From assembly GCA_938002655.1 (NCBI GenBank), contig CALLAC010000017.1, positions 160,751-224,750 of the forward strand: 64,000 nucleotides of DNA. The letters are read 5' to 3'. A program made the translations under genes and the position numbers. Below the pieces are notes generated by a model. It was not told the origin of the DNA. It ran no database searches and was given only the letters and a program-made list of their open reading frames with translations. This stretch comes from an uncultured Cytophagales bacterium (GTDB lineage Bacteria; Bacteroidota; Bacteroidia; Cytophagales; Thermonemataceae). This document shows, piece after piece, positions 34,885 through 44,018 of this stretch. The stretch's first letter is position 1. Every line of letters begins with the position of its first letter.

Positions 34885-37140
34885 TTACAAGTTGAGCCAA
34901 TAAGTAGCTTTTAGCACTACAAACCGACTTTTTACAGAAAAATCTTGTGGCAAGTAATTATCAGTATAAACCAAAAACAAGTCTGAAACAGGAGCAAAAC
35001 GCCATTGCAAACGTCCATTCAGATTTACGTTTTCGGTTTGGGTGTTGTATTGCAGGAAAATGGTAAGAAAAAGGTTGGTAGTAAAAGAAACATCTGTACG
35101 CAAGTTGAGCAGTACCAAATCGGCAGAATTGTAGCCTTCGGGCAAACGTATGTGGCGATAGTCTGCCTCCAAGCTAATTTGCCCAAAAGGCTGAAAGCGA
35201 TAAGTAATAGAAGCATACGGAGCTAGTTGTTTACCATTGTAATATTGGCCTCCCTCAAAAGCAAAGCTATACACTAAGGTTTTGCGTCTATCAGAACGAT
35301 AGAATACATCAAAATAATTATTAGTAAATTCTGAACCCGTAGGCAAACGATTGCCACCTGTGTTGGTGGGGTCAAATGGAAAAAATAAGCGAGTATAAGT
35401 GTTGCGAATATTTGCAGAAAAGAATGCTGTATTTTGAAAAATTATATTACCTGAGATAGAGTTGGTGCGGTCATTGAGTTGCCATTGTGTATCCCAATAC
35501 CAATTATTGTATTGATTAAATTGGATACGAGCAATTTTTTTACTCCATTTACCTTTGGGGAAGAAATTGCGTGTAGCAAGAGGTTCGAAGCGGTACAAAT
35601 CGTTGCGAGGTACGAAACCTATATCATTGATTTGGTAGTTTTTGCCTATGTACTCATGATTCCAAGCAATGCTCCAATTGGGTGTAGTGTAGTTGATATA
35701 GGCGGCATGAGCAAACTGTTCTTTCTGCGGATTAGGGCTGATTTGTTGGTGATAAAAAACTTTGCCATTCCAGCGGTTATCTACCGAAAGAATATTGTAA
35801 TCTATGCCTACCAAACGATTGAAATTTTGATTATTGAAAGAAAAATCGGAGAGTGTATCGGCAGTACGTTGGCGATTTACAAAAATACCTGCAATATTTG
35901 AACGCTTGAATACAGTTCTCTGTACTGCCGCCACAGTAAAATTCTCGCCGTAAATGCCTTTATCTTTTTGATTTGCCGTTTGCATATTCAAAAGACCTAT
36001 ACGCCAATGTTCATTAGTTTTGCCGCTCAGTCTTGCACCATATAAAATTGGATTTTGTACGATTGTTTTAGAAGTAGTATCAAAGCCAATGCCAATACGG
36101 CGAGAAAAAAATGGACGGATACGACTAAATCCGAAACGAGCAAATAAATCAGCATTTTCAAGGAAAAACTGCCTGCGTTCAGGGAAAAAGATTTCAAATC
36201 TATCTAAATTAGTTACCTGTCTATCTACTTCTACTTGTGAAAAATCAGGATTGAGCGTAAGATCTAAATTGAGCGAAGGGGAAACAGCAATTTTAGCATC
36301 TGCACCTGCGTTTGCCCCCATTTTTTTATTTTGTGTAATATAATTTTCGCTGATATTACCCGTAACGTAAGGAATAACTGCTACATTGGCTCCTGGGGCA
36401 GGCAAAGGCTCTTCAAATTTGAGTTTCCCTACAAAACCCAAATTAGTTATTCTAAAGTTTCTGCCTACGGGTACCCACGTAGAAACTTCATTTTCAGCAC
36501 GGCTACTGCGAGCAAAGTTGATATTCCATTCACTTGCATTTTTTTTATAACGCAAGGTTTTTAGAGGTATGGCCATTTCTACAATCCACTTATCTGCATA
36601 TTGCCTCACTTCCGAATACCATTTGTTATCCCAATCGGGGCTAGCACTGAATACGCCCCCATCAGAAATTAGCCCTTCGTATTGTACATTGTAAGGGCTA
36701 ACTAAAAATGCAAAACCATTGGTTTTATCTTGAAACGTATCTATAAAAACTGCAAAATAATCGTTATCATCTTTGCTGAAATCTCTACGCAACGAAGTAA
36801 CTACATATGTATTTTGGGGCTGATAGCAAATTGCCGCAATGTAAAAAAAGTTCTTATCGAAAGCGGCTAAAACTTCTGTTTGCAACTTAGCAAAAGAGGT
36901 ATCGTACGGAAAATTTTGAAAAAAATTAGTAATTTTTTGACACTGCCGCCAAGTTTCTTCCTCCAATTTACCATCTAATTCGATACTTGCTTTTGCCTTG
37001 ATTGCCTGCAACTGATAGGTAAATTGCTTTTGAGCAAGTAACGAAAAACTATAAAAAATAACGACAAAAGCAGATAGTACAATTTTCACAGAATTTGTTT
37101 TTTTAAGAGCATAAACGTTTGGAATAATGATAAATTTCAT
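34885..37140 (-). CDS. DUF5916 outer-membrane protein with CBM9-like domain
   Basis: About 751 residues from ATG 37140. A signal-like segment (20-40, ending FSLLAQ) is followed by a carbohydrate-binding-9-like domain (about 45-235: IKAKASIELDGKLEEETW, then FIDTFQDKTNGFAF) and a DUF5916 region with the conserved LDLTLNPDFSQVEVDRQV, FFPERRQFFLENA and RRIG motifs. It ends as a long beta-barrel with a terminal aromatic strand YWLNL. Probable outer-membrane location; substrate unknown. Convergent with nothing; monocistronic. Confidence 0.88.
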   Translation of the reverse strand: MKFIIIPNVYALKKTNSVKIVLSAFVVIFYSFSLLAQKQFTYQLQAIKAKASIELDGKLEEETWRQCQKITNFFQNFPYDTSFAKLQTEVLAAFDKNFFYIAAICYQPQNTYVVTSLRRDFSKDDNDYFAVFIDTFQDKTNGFAFLVSPYNVQYEGLISDGGVFSASPDWDNKWYSEVRQYADKWIVEMAIPLKTLRYKKNASEWNINFARSSRAENEVSTWVPVGRNFRITNLGFVGKLKFEEPLPAPGANVAVIPYVTGNISENYITQNKKMGANAGADAKIAVSPSLNLDLTLNPDFSQVEVDRQVTNLDRFEIFFPERRQFFLENADLFARFGFSRIRPFFSRRIGIGFDTTSKTIVQNPILYGARLSGKTNEHWRIGLLNMQTANQKDKGIYGENFTVAAVQRTVFKRSNIAGIFVNRQRTADTLSDFSFNNQNFNRLVGIDYNILSVDNRWNGKVFYHQQISPNPQKEQFAHAAYINYTTPNWSIAWNHEYIGKNYQINDIGFVPRNDLYRFEPLATRNFFPKGKWSKKIARIQFNQYNNWYWDTQWQLNDRTNSISGNIIFQNTAFFSANIRNTYTRLFFPFDPTNTGGNRLPTGSEFTNNYFDVFYRSDRRKTLVYSFAFEGGQYYNGKQLAPYASITYRFQPFGQISLEADYRHIRLPEGYNSADLVLLNLRTDVSFTTNLFLTIFLQYNTQTENVNLNGRLQWRFAPVSDLFLVYTDNYLPQDFSVKSRFVVLKATYWLNL

Positions 37141-37197
37141 TATTTTCAAATCATTTCAAACCCTAAACATTTGAAGCAACGAAATTAGCGAAAAAAG

Positions 37198-37228
37198 TTG
37201 TTTGCAAAGGCAATTTTTTTTAATTTTG
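37198..37228 (+). promoter_or_regulatory. Promoter of the DUF1573 gene
   Basis: TTG (37198-37200) and TAATTTTG (37221-37228) separated by 20 bp; ATG is 29 bp downstream of the -7 box. Confidence 0.55.
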
Positions 37229-37257
37229 CACATCGTTTTTACAAAACAATAAACTTT

Positions 37258-37770
37258 ATGAAAAAAGTTGTATTAAGTGTAACATTAGTTACTTGCTTTG
37301 GACTTTTTTCTTGCGAAAAAAGTGCTAAAAATCAGGAAAATAACAATAGCCAACCCAATACAACTACTACCAGCACACAAAGTACTGGCAACAGCCAAGA
37401 ACAACCCAAAGCCTCTATCAAATTTGCAGTTATGGAATATGATTTTGGGGAAATAAATGAAGGTGAAAAAGTAAAATATGCCTTCAAATTCACCAACGAC
37501 GGTAAGAACCCTCTCGTTATCCAAGACGCAAAACCTTCTTGTGGATGTACAGTACCTACTTATTCAAAAGACCCTGTGCCTCCTGGTGGCTCTGGCGAAA
37601 TTATTGCAGAGTTCGATAGCAATGGCAGACCCGGCGAAGTAAATAAAACTATCACTATCACAGCCAATACAGAACCTACAACTACTGTTCTTTACTTGAA
37701 AGGAAAGGTAAAAAGTAAAAACCCTCAAATGCAAGATTTGAGCCAAATGAAGGGTCCTATCAAGCAGTAA
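37258..37770 (+). CDS. DUF1573 lipoprotein
   Basis: 171 residues from ATG 37258, which starts the lipoprotein signal MKKVVLSVTLVTCFGLFSC (cysteine at 19). A low-complexity N/T/S linker (25-52) is followed by the DUF1573 immunoglobulin-like domain: YDFGEINEGEKVKYAFKFTN, KPSCGCTVP and PPGGSGEI. The family is exported or surface-bound in Bacteroidetes, with unknown role. yajC follows after 103 bp. Confidence 0.92.
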   Translation: MKKVVLSVTLVTCFGLFSCEKSAKNQENNNSQPNTTTTSTQSTGNSQEQPKASIKFAVMEYDFGEINEGEKVKYAFKFTNDGKNPLVIQDAKPSCGCTVPTYSKDPVPPGGSGEIIAEFDSNGRPGEVNKTITITANTEPTTTVLYLKGKVKSKNPQMQDLSQMKGPIKQ

Positions 37771-37873
37771 AATTACTTTCTAAAAGAATAAAAAGTAAGC
37801 ATTAACGCTCTTTTTTAGTTCTAAATTCCCAATATTTTTTGTTTAAGACAATGTACTCATTACACAAATCTTT

Positions 37874-38239
37874 ATGTTAGAAACCTTCTTTTTACAATCG
37901 CAAACAGGCTCGCAAGGCGGTAGCTCAGCAATGAGCCTTATCTTCATGATAGGTATTTTTGCAGTATTTTATTTCTTTATGATACGCCCCCAACAAAAAC
38001 GCCAAAAAGAGCAAATGAAATTTCGTGATTCAGTAAAACGCGGCGATAAAATTGTTACGATTGGGGGAATTCATGGTAAGATTATAGAAGTAAACAAAGA
38101 TACTATTCTGCTAGAAATTGATAGAGGTGTGAAAATAACCCTGGAAAAGAACGCTATTTCAATGGAGGGAACCAAACGCTATGAAAACGATAATGCCAAA
38201 AATGTAAGCAAAAGCGAAGAAGTTGCCGAAAGCAACTAA
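37874..38239 (+). CDS. yajC: Preprotein translocase accessory subunit YajC
   Basis: 121 residues, single membrane helix (LIFMIGIFAVFYFFMI) followed by RPQQKRQKEQMKFRDSVKRG and VTIGGIHGKIIEV, all canonical for YajC, which binds SecDF. The C-terminal 25 residues are a charged, low-complexity extension. Convergent with the next gene. Confidence 0.96.
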   Translation: MLETFFLQSQTGSQGGSSAMSLIFMIGIFAVFYFFMIRPQQKRQKEQMKFRDSVKRGDKIVTIGGIHGKIIEVNKDTILLEIDRGVKITLEKNAISMEGTKRYENDNAKNVSKSEEVAESN

Positions 38240-38251
38240 TATACACTTGTT

Positions 38252-38875
38252 TTATTTTCTTTGCTCAAACCCAATCATTATACCTATATTAAGTGCCTGC
38301 ATTGCATCTCCGTAGCGATATTTCCAAGCTATGCTGGGAGCAACAACTAGATACTTTTGGATATTGAAGCGAAGTTGAATACCTACTTCCAAAAGTGCTT
38401 TGAGCTCGTCTTTTTCTAAAATATCGGGGCGAAACTCAAAAGAAGCAGGGTAAATATAGGGGCTGATTTTGTTGTATTTTCCCTCGAAATGAAATTGCAC
38501 GCCTTCGGGAATAATGATGGGTAAAATAAAAAACCCCAAAATATCTTGTAGCAAATTACCTGAAATAAGTATAACTCCACCGCCTTGTACAATAGCTTGT
38601 GTCATCAAACCGCCTAGACCATAATGCAACATTAGCTTTTCATCGGGATTGATACCGAACATCAAACGATTGTTCAAACTTACTTTTTTGCCAATAAAAT
38701 ACTGAAAAGCCACACCATACATTACACGCCTGGCAAGCCGAGAATAATAGAAATCTTGTGATGTAGTAATACCCAAAGCAATTCTTTTGTTAATGAGAAA
38801 TTTCTCTACCTCTTCCTCTTGGGCAAAAGATTGAAACACAGGAAAGAAAGCAACGAAAATTAAAATTTTATGCAT
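38252..38875 (-). CDS. Hypothetical exported beta-barrel protein
   Basis: 207 residues from ATG 38875, which opens the signal peptide MHKILIFVAFFPVFQSFAQ; the longer frame runs into the glycosyltransferase gene. The mature part has alternating strands (GITTSQDFYYSRLARRVMYG, FNIQKYLVVAPSIAWKYRYG) ending in an aromatic-polar strand, like small outer-membrane barrels. No family recognised. Its start overlaps the upstream glycosyltransferase stop by 8 bp, so the two are co-transcribed. Confidence 0.75.
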   Translation of the reverse strand: MHKILIFVAFFPVFQSFAQEEEVEKFLINKRIALGITTSQDFYYSRLARRVMYGVAFQYFIGKKVSLNNRLMFGINPDEKLMLHYGLGGLMTQAIVQGGGVILISGNLLQDILGFFILPIIIPEGVQFHFEGKYNKISPYIYPASFEFRPDILEKDELKALLEVGIQLRFNIQKYLVVAPSIAWKYRYGDAMQALNIGIMIGFEQRK

Positions 38876-39845
38876 AGCGAAAACGATAATACATTTGGTA
38901 TAGCCAAGAAAAGTTGATTTTCTTTTCTGCAAGATACAAAACAATTGCTGTAAAGCAATTTTTGTACCTAAGTAAATTTTTGCTCTTCAAAAAGTTAGCA
39001 TATTGCCCTACAAGTTCAAAATTTTCACTAAAATAACACTGACGTAAGTGGTAGTGTGCATTGCGAGCTAATGCCTGAAAGTCTACTTCGGTTTTACAAT
39101 AAGCATACGCCTTTTCCAATACTTTTAGGGTAGATTGCAATAAAACATTTTGCCTTTTTTGATAAAACTTTTGCGAAAGCGAATTTCGATGCTTGCGATA
39201 AAGTGTAGTAAGTTCATCAAGGTAAGCAAAATCATAATTTTGTGAAGCTCGCACCCATATATCAAAATCTTCGTAAGCCAAACTTTCGTCATAGCCGCCC
39301 AAATCTTCTAGCATACTTTTGCGAAACATCATTGTAGGTGGGCAAATGAAATATTTTTCTAAAACTGCTCTAAAAAAGTTTTCTTTTGGAACTTTTACTT
39401 TGGCTCTGCCGTGCCTATCAATTGGGTAGTGGTACTTCAGAAAGTTCCCTTTTTCGTCAATAATTTGAGCATTGCTAAAAATCAGACCTATTTTTGTAGG
39501 CTGTTTTTCAAAAAAATCTACTTGCCGTTCCAGTCGGTCAGGAAGCATTACATCATCAAGAGCAAAATCTACAATGTATTTGCCTTCTGCTAATGTAAGT
39601 GCTTCATTGAATGATTTGCAATTTCCTTGATTTTTGTTGTGAAAAATACAGGCTTTTACTTTTTGGCAAGGATTTTGTTTTAGAAAATGACGGATTAGTT
39701 CAGGACTATTATCCGAGCTAGCATCATCAACAATGATGACTTCCCAATTTTGAAAGCTTTGTTTCCATAGAGATTGCAAAGCTACTTCTATGAAAGGAGC
39801 ATGATTATAGCTCAAGGCAATTACCGAAACCAAAGGAGCATTCAT
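38868..39845 (-). CDS. Family 2 glycosyltransferase
   Basis: 325 residues; GT-A domain with VSVIALSYNHAPFIEVALQS, VIIVDDASSDNS, and FALDDVMLPDRLE (the DD pair replacing DxD), then YDESLAYEDFDIWVRA, typical of GT2 enzymes of surface glycan synthesis. The C-terminal 100 residues are helical and cysteine-bearing. Followed by the barrel gene with 8-bp overlap. Confidence 0.9.
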   Translation of the reverse strand: MNAPLVSVIALSYNHAPFIEVALQSLWKQSFQNWEVIIVDDASSDNSPELIRHFLKQNPCQKVKACIFHNKNQGNCKSFNEALTLAEGKYIVDFALDDVMLPDRLERQVDFFEKQPTKIGLIFSNAQIIDEKGNFLKYHYPIDRHGRAKVKVPKENFFRAVLEKYFICPPTMMFRKSMLEDLGGYDESLAYEDFDIWVRASQNYDFAYLDELTTLYRKHRNSLSQKFYQKRQNVLLQSTLKVLEKAYAYCKTEVDFQALARNAHYHLRQCYFSENFELVGQYANFLKSKNLLRYKNCFTAIVLYLAEKKINFSWLYQMYYRFRYA

Positions 39846-39898
39846 AATAGAAAAAATAGATTTTAGTCGAATGCAAAACCTATTTCATCAAAAATTAG

Positions 39899-39925
39899 TT
39901 GTTTACTTGGAACAAATTACTTTTG
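39899..39925 (+). promoter_or_regulatory. Candidate promoter of nuoK
   Basis: TTG (39899-39901), 16 bp, TACTTTTG (39918-39925), 22 bp before the nuoK ATG. The spacing is slightly short. Confidence 0.4.
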
Positions 39926-39947
39926 AAACATAAATGTAAGAAAAGCT

Positions 39948-40247
39948 ATGGAAACACAATTGTATTTGATAATTGCAATTATAATGTTTGTAGCAGGGCT
40001 TTTTGTAGCATTAAGCCGAAAAAATGCTATTATGGTGCTAGTAGGTATAGAACTCATGCTCAATGCGTCTAATTTGAACTTGCTTGCTTTCAGCTATTTA
40101 TACGAAAACTTACAAGGACAGCTATTTTCGCTTTTTGTAATTGTAATTGCCGCCGCCGAAATTGCTGTTGCTCTCTCTATTATTATAAAATTGTATCAAT
40201 ACTTCAAGAATACCGATGTAGATATGTTTCAGACTTTGCACAGTTAA
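39948..40247 (+). CDS. nuoK: NADH-quinone oxidoreductase subunit K (isolated)
   Basis: 99-residue, three-helix complex I membrane subunit of the proton-pumping antiporter-like arm. The conserved glutamates are present: E35 in GIELMLNASNLN and E71 in AAAEIAVALSI. Length is normal. No other nuo gene is in the window; it has a candidate promoter and a good terminator of its own, so it is transcribed alone. Confidence 0.95.
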   Translation: METQLYLIIAIIMFVAGLFVALSRKNAIMVLVGIELMLNASNLNLLAFSYLYENLQGQLFSLFVIVIAAAEIAVALSIIIKLYQYFKNTDVDMFQTLHS

Positions 40248-40269
40248 GCACACCTGAACCTATGCCACT

Positions 40270-40297
40270 AACCTGCTCCAAAGCAGGTTTTGTTTTT
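40270..40297 (+). terminator. Terminator of nuoK
   Basis: Perfect 8-bp hairpin AACCTGCT (40270-40277) / AGCAGGTT (40282-40289) with a CCAA loop and TTTGTTTTT tail. Confidence 0.85.
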
Positions 40298-40387
40298 AGC
40301 AAATTTCTATTTCACGCTCAACAACTTACACCAAAAAGCAACTGTATTCAGATTATTTAGCCAAGTTCATCTTGTAAATCCTGAAAA

Positions 40388-41032
40388 TCATTTCAATCCT
40401 GACATGTTTTCGGAGGAAGTTTCTGTCTGTAAAAGTTCTTGGGAACTATCAGTTTTTGGGAAAAATTTTTTCTGAAATATAATAATACTTACCACTCCTA
40501 CAAAAATAGAGCTATCGGCTATATTGAAAATTGGAAAAGCAAAGTATGTACCCCCCAACAGAGGTATCCATTCAGGTAAAATTCCCTGCCAGAAATCGGT
40601 GAAAATCATATCTATTACTTGTCCGTGTAAGAAGGCAAAAGGAGCATCGGCGGGAAGATTGTTTTTTAGAAAAATACCATAAAACATACTATCCAACACA
40701 TTGCCCAATGCTCCTGCAATGATGAGCGTCATAGAAACTAGCAATCCCCAATGAGCCTGCTTATCTATCTGACGTTTGAGATAGATAGAAAGAGCCACTA
40801 CTGCAATAATTCTAAAAGCTGAAAGCACAATTTTGCCATAAGGAGGTGGCAAAAGTATGCCAAATGCCATTCCAGGGTTTAAGGTATAGTGAATTTTAAG
40901 CCATTCCAAACCTGTAATATTGAAAAGAACAAATTCCTCGCCAAGATGCATATTCGCATATACCCAAAGTTTGGAGCTTTGGTCTAATAATAACACTAAT
41001 AAAGCTATCAGAATAAACTTGAAATATCGCAT
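40388..41032 (-). CDS. lspA: Lipoprotein signal peptidase II
   Basis: Aspartyl protease in the inner membrane that removes lipoprotein signal peptides. 214 residues with four helices; the catalytic pair should be D141 (GQVIDMIF) and D173 (FNIADSS), with the family GALGNVLDSM motif before them. The extra loop between the motifs (about 120-165) is usual in Bacteroidetes LspA. A strong promoter lies upstream at 41052-41083. The 3' end has a polar tail of about 25 residues. Confidence 0.94.
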   Translation of the reverse strand: MRYFKFILIALLVLLLDQSSKLWVYANMHLGEEFVLFNITGLEWLKIHYTLNPGMAFGILLPPPYGKIVLSAFRIIAVVALSIYLKRQIDKQAHWGLLVSMTLIIAGALGNVLDSMFYGIFLKNNLPADAPFAFLHGQVIDMIFTDFWQGILPEWIPLLGGTYFAFPIFNIADSSIFVGVVSIIIFQKKFFPKTDSSQELLQTETSSENMSGLK

Positions 41033-41051
41033 AAGTCTGCCATTAGAACCG

Positions 41052-41083
41052 CAAAGGTAAAGTTTTTTAGAACTTTGGGCAAA
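41052..41083 (-). promoter_or_regulatory. Promoter of lspA
   Basis: Minus strand TTTG (41080-41083), 20 bp, TACCTTTG (41052-41059), 20 bp upstream of the lspA ATG. Confidence 0.7.
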
Positions 41084-41150
41084 GAAGTTCGCAAATTATT
41101 TACATTAGCACATCTTTGAGTAAATTGAGCTTGTCAAAGATTAAAAAAAA

Positions 41151-41333
41151 TCAAGGCTTTAAAGGCATCTGTCCAAGCAAAAGACCTTTCAATAATCCAC
41201 CTTCTTTTGTATAGTTCTTCGTCAAAGTATTCAAAACGGTCTTTATTGCCATTTCTTTGAAATCAAAAACCTCGTCAATTGCCAAAGAGATAGGTTCTGA
41301 TACCAAGATTGGTGTAGTGCATGACTGGCTCAA
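41151..41333 (-). pseudogene. Possible 3' fragment of an unidentified gene
   Basis: A 60-codon minus-strand frame (…SLAIDEVFDFKEMAIKTVL…, ending GQMPLKP) has protein-like composition but no recognisable family. It starts exactly where the TPR-protein remnant on the other strand begins, so it may be the 3' stump of a gene cut by rearrangement. Could also be chance. Confidence 0.3.
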
Positions 41334-41745
41334 AGATTACGATAAAGCCCGCAACTACTTTCAGAAGGCTCTTTCGGTAGCAGAAAAATGAAGACTATGC
41401 CAAACATCACGCTACCGTGTTATTCAACCTTGCGGCTTTTGCCACCAACGAAGGCAACTTTGAAGAAAGCCTCAAACTCAATCAGAAAGCTTTGGAAATA
41501 AGAAAAAAATATCCCACATCGGCTGTGGAAAATATCACCTTTTTTATTTTGCTTTTATTTTCTTTGAGTTTGTCTTGGTATTTTTAGAACCCTTTATTTC
41601 AGAATATATCAATGGCTTTCCTAATACTTACGCTTGCCGTTTTTGCCTTTATGCCTATTCATAGAAGGTCGGAAAAAGCACCCAAAAAAACGGCTTATCT
41701 CCGAAAAATATACTGCATGCAAGGTTTGGGAGTAGAAACGGGATA
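41325..41745 (+). pseudogene. Remnant of a TPR-repeat membrane protein
   Basis: Reading the plus strand across frames gives DWLKDYDKARNYFQKALSVA, then after a one-base shift EDYAKHHATVLFNLAAF and NFEESLKLNQKALEIRKKY (to about 41510). After a further jump, a C-terminal membrane-type stretch, FIFFEFVLVFLEPF and AFMPIHRRSEKAPKK, follows. Start and middle of the parent gene are missing. The parent class is TPR proteins with a C-terminal hydrophobic module, as known in this phylum. Confidence 0.65.
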
Positions 41746-41804
41746 AAACAACGAAGCCTCTGCACAAAGCGAAGGCTTCTTAACATATAGTAAAATTCAA
41801 TTGC

Positions 41805-42410
41805 CTAGCAATACGCATTCACGTAATCTGCAAAATTGAGATTGTACTTTTCTGCTTGCTTGCGTAAGTTGATAAGTGCATAACGCATACGCCCTAGTGC
41901 TGTATTGATGCTCACACGAGTTTTATCGGCTATTTCTTGGAAACTCATTTCGCCGTAGTGCCGCATCATCAGTACTTCTTTTTGATTTTCGGGCAGAGTT
42001 TCTATGAGTTTTGCCAGCTTTTCATTTACTTCTTGTCTGATTTTCAACTTTTCGGCAGAATCTTCGGCAAAATTCAGGTGATTACAAATTTCTTTTCTGT
42101 CTTCTACTTCTACCATTGCAGTTTTTTTGGACCTGCGGAAATAATCTATTGCAAGATTGTGAGCAATACGGCAAGCCCAAGGTAAAAATTTGCCTTCTTC
42201 GCTGTAATTGCCTTCTTGCAGATTGCGAATAATCTTCATAAAAGTGTCTTGTAGTAAATCTTCTGCCAAGTTTTTTTCTTTCACAATGTTGTAGATAGTG
42301 GCATAAATTTTACTTTTATGCTTAAACCATAGCTTGTTGAAGGCTTTTTCATCATTATTTTTTGCATAAGAAGCAAGTAAAACACCATCAGTTAATACTG
42401 GGTTTTTCAT
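41805..42410 (-). CDS. ECF-type RNA polymerase sigma factor
   Basis: 201 residues from ATG 42410 (an in-frame ATG at 42452 would add 14 residues). Region 2 has NLAEDLLQDTFMKIIRNLQ and FLPWACRIAHNLAIDYFRR; region 4 has LIETLPENQKEVLMMRHYG and FQEIADKTRVSINTALGRM as the -35-reading helix-turn-helix. No anti-sigma gene is adjacent. The target regulon is unknown. Confidence 0.92.
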   Translation of the reverse strand: MKNPVLTDGVLLASYAKNNDEKAFNKLWFKHKSKIYATIYNIVKEKNLAEDLLQDTFMKIIRNLQEGNYSEEGKFLPWACRIAHNLAIDYFRRSKKTAMVEVEDRKEICNHLNFAEDSAEKLKIRQEVNEKLAKLIETLPENQKEVLMMRHYGEMSFQEIADKTRVSINTALGRMRYALINLRKQAEKYNLNFADYVNAYC

Positions 42411-42715
42411 ATCTTTACCGAATTTGATTTTGAACCAAGCACCTTTTGGCATATCTAATGGAAAAAATCATTCCAAAAATTAAAATTTTCTGTGCTGAAG
42501 ACCTAAAAACCTCAATAATTGGATAGAAAAAGGCTTTTTTTAGAAAAAAATTTTTTGAACACTGCATGCAAGTAAGTAGCATTTTGTCCGAAATCGAACA
42601 AGTTTTGTACGCAGGCGAACAAAACGCCGAATTTGAATTTTCAGTATTTAGAAAATTCATAACTTTGCAAAAACTTTTCAAGCAATCTTGTTTTTAGTGT
42701 CCGATAGCTCTTTTT
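42411..42715. other. Intergenic region between sigma factor and panD
   Basis: About 305 bp separating divergent genes. A perfect -7-type TAACTTTG lies at 42660-42667 ahead of panD, with the nearest TTTG (42632-42635) 24 bp away, longer than usual. No gene seen. Confidence 0.45.
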
Positions 42716-43063
42716 ATGTGGATAGAGGTTTTCAAATCAAAAATTCATCGCGTACGCGTAACTCAAGCCGAACTGCATTATGTAGGAAGCATCACGATTG
42801 ATGAAGCCCTTATGGAGGCGGCGAATATCATCGAAGGTGAAAAAGTGCAAATTGTTAATATCAACAATGGCGAAAGGCTGGAAACTTATGTTATCAGGGG
42901 CGAACGCAATTCGGGAGTAATTTGTCTGAATGGTCCTGCGGCACGCAAAGTGCAAGTAGGCGATATTATTATTATTATTGCTTATGCCCTGATGCCTTTT
43001 GAAGAAGCCAAAAAGTTCAAACCTACTATGATTTTTCCTGATGAAAATAATCGAATAGTGTAA
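42716..43063 (+). CDS. panD: Aspartate 1-decarboxylase (pyruvoyl)
   Basis: Makes beta-alanine for pantothenate/CoA. 115-residue proenzyme with the self-cleavage site G24-S25 in [13 protein letters not shown], and the conserved [17 protein letters not shown] and IIIAYALM segments. Its stop overlaps the next ATG by one base (TAATG). Confidence 0.96.
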   Translation: MWIEVFKSKIHRVRVTQAELHYVGSITIDEALMEAANIIEGEKVQIVNINNGERLETYVIRGERNSGVICLNGPAARKVQVGDIIIIIAYALMPFEEAKKFKPTMIFPDENNRIV

Positions 43064-43551
43064 TGAAAAAAGTGTTATTTGTTTGCTTGGGCAATATTTG
43101 CCGCTCTCCACTTGCAGAAGGAATTTTCAAAAAACTTACAGAGGAGGCAGGATTACAAGACAAAATTTTTGTAGATTCGGCAGGTACATCATCTTACCAC
43201 ATTGGCGAACTGCCCGACTACCGAGCTTGCCAAATAGCCGAAAAAAATGGAATTATCCTCACGCATAGAGCCAGACAAGTACGAAAAGAGGATTTCAATG
43301 AATTTGACTACATTTTAGCCGCTGATAAATCTAATTTACAGCACTTGCAAAATCTACAAAGTCTGGTTTCGCACAGCAAAGCCCAATTGCATCTTATACG
43401 CGATTGGGAAGGGAAAAATCTGGAAGTGCCTGACCCTTACTATGGCTCCATGAAAGATTTTGAACAAAGTTATTTTTTACTTGAAAAAGCCTTGAAACAC
43501 TTTGTTGAATATTTGCAAAAGGAAATTTCCCAAAAAACAGCAAAACGCTGA
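43063..43551 (+). CDS. Low-molecular-weight protein tyrosine phosphatase
   Basis: 162 residues; P-loop VCLGNICRS with nucleophile C8 and the general acid in VPDPYYGS near residue 127. Cytosolic phosphatase acting on phosphotyrosine proteins or polysaccharide kinases, though no such partner is adjacent. Coupled to panD by TAATG. A 9-bp dyad (43545-43564, ACGCTGAAA/TTTCAGCGT) spans its stop codon but lacks a T-run. Confidence 0.93.
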   Translation: MKKVLFVCLGNICRSPLAEGIFKKLTEEAGLQDKIFVDSAGTSSYHIGELPDYRACQIAEKNGIILTHRARQVRKEDFNEFDYILAADKSNLQHLQNLQSLVSHSKAQLHLIRDWEGKNLEVPDPYYGSMKDFEQSYFLLEKALKHFVEYLQKEISQKTAKR

Positions 43552-43598
43552 AAAATTTCAGCGTGTACCGAATTTTTCAAAAGTCAAATCCCAAATTT

Positions 43599-43974
43599 AT
43601 GTCATCCATATCACGATTTTTTGTAGGTTTGTTGATGTTTTCAGTTGGAATTTATATTTTGCTAAAATCTATTCATGTGAGCAACTCTTTTTCAATGGCT
43701 TATCGTTTTGGACATGGAAATGTAAGCATACCTGCAAGAATACTCTTTTTAGGATTTATTTTGGGAGTAGAAATGTTATTTTTCAATACCAAAAGCCTTG
43801 TCGGCTGGATTGTAACACTGCTTTCTGTCAGTTTTTTTGATAGTAGGGGTGATTATAAACTTGCGTGTTTCACTGGCAAGTGTAGATGCTTTCAACTTTT
43901 TAAGTATACTGGTTTTGCTTGCAGGTGGAGGCAGGTTATTATTTAGCCCCATACAAAAAGAAATAGAGTTTTGA
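43599..43974 (+). pseudogene. Small membrane protein gene broken by a T7 frameshift
   Basis: From ATG 43599 the frame encodes hydrophobic helices (FFVGLLMFSVGIYILL, ARILFLGFILGVEMLF, LVGWIVTLLSV). At a run of seven T (43832-43838) the membrane-protein pattern moves to the next frame: FLIVGVIINLRVSL, NFLSILVLLAGGGRLLF, ending SPIQKEIEF at the TGA 43972-43974. Removing one T would restore a protein of about 125 residues with four to five helices. Family not recognised. Real mutation, slippage or sequencing error are all possible. Confidence 0.7.
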
Positions 43975-44018
43975 AAACTTTTTGAATTTAGAGAAGTTTT
44001 TTCTGAAAAAAATCAGTT

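Noticed and set aside
43975..44018. FMN riboswitch upstream of ribBA
   Set aside because: Only 44 bp lie between the broken membrane gene and ribBA, with none of the conserved FMN-element helices.
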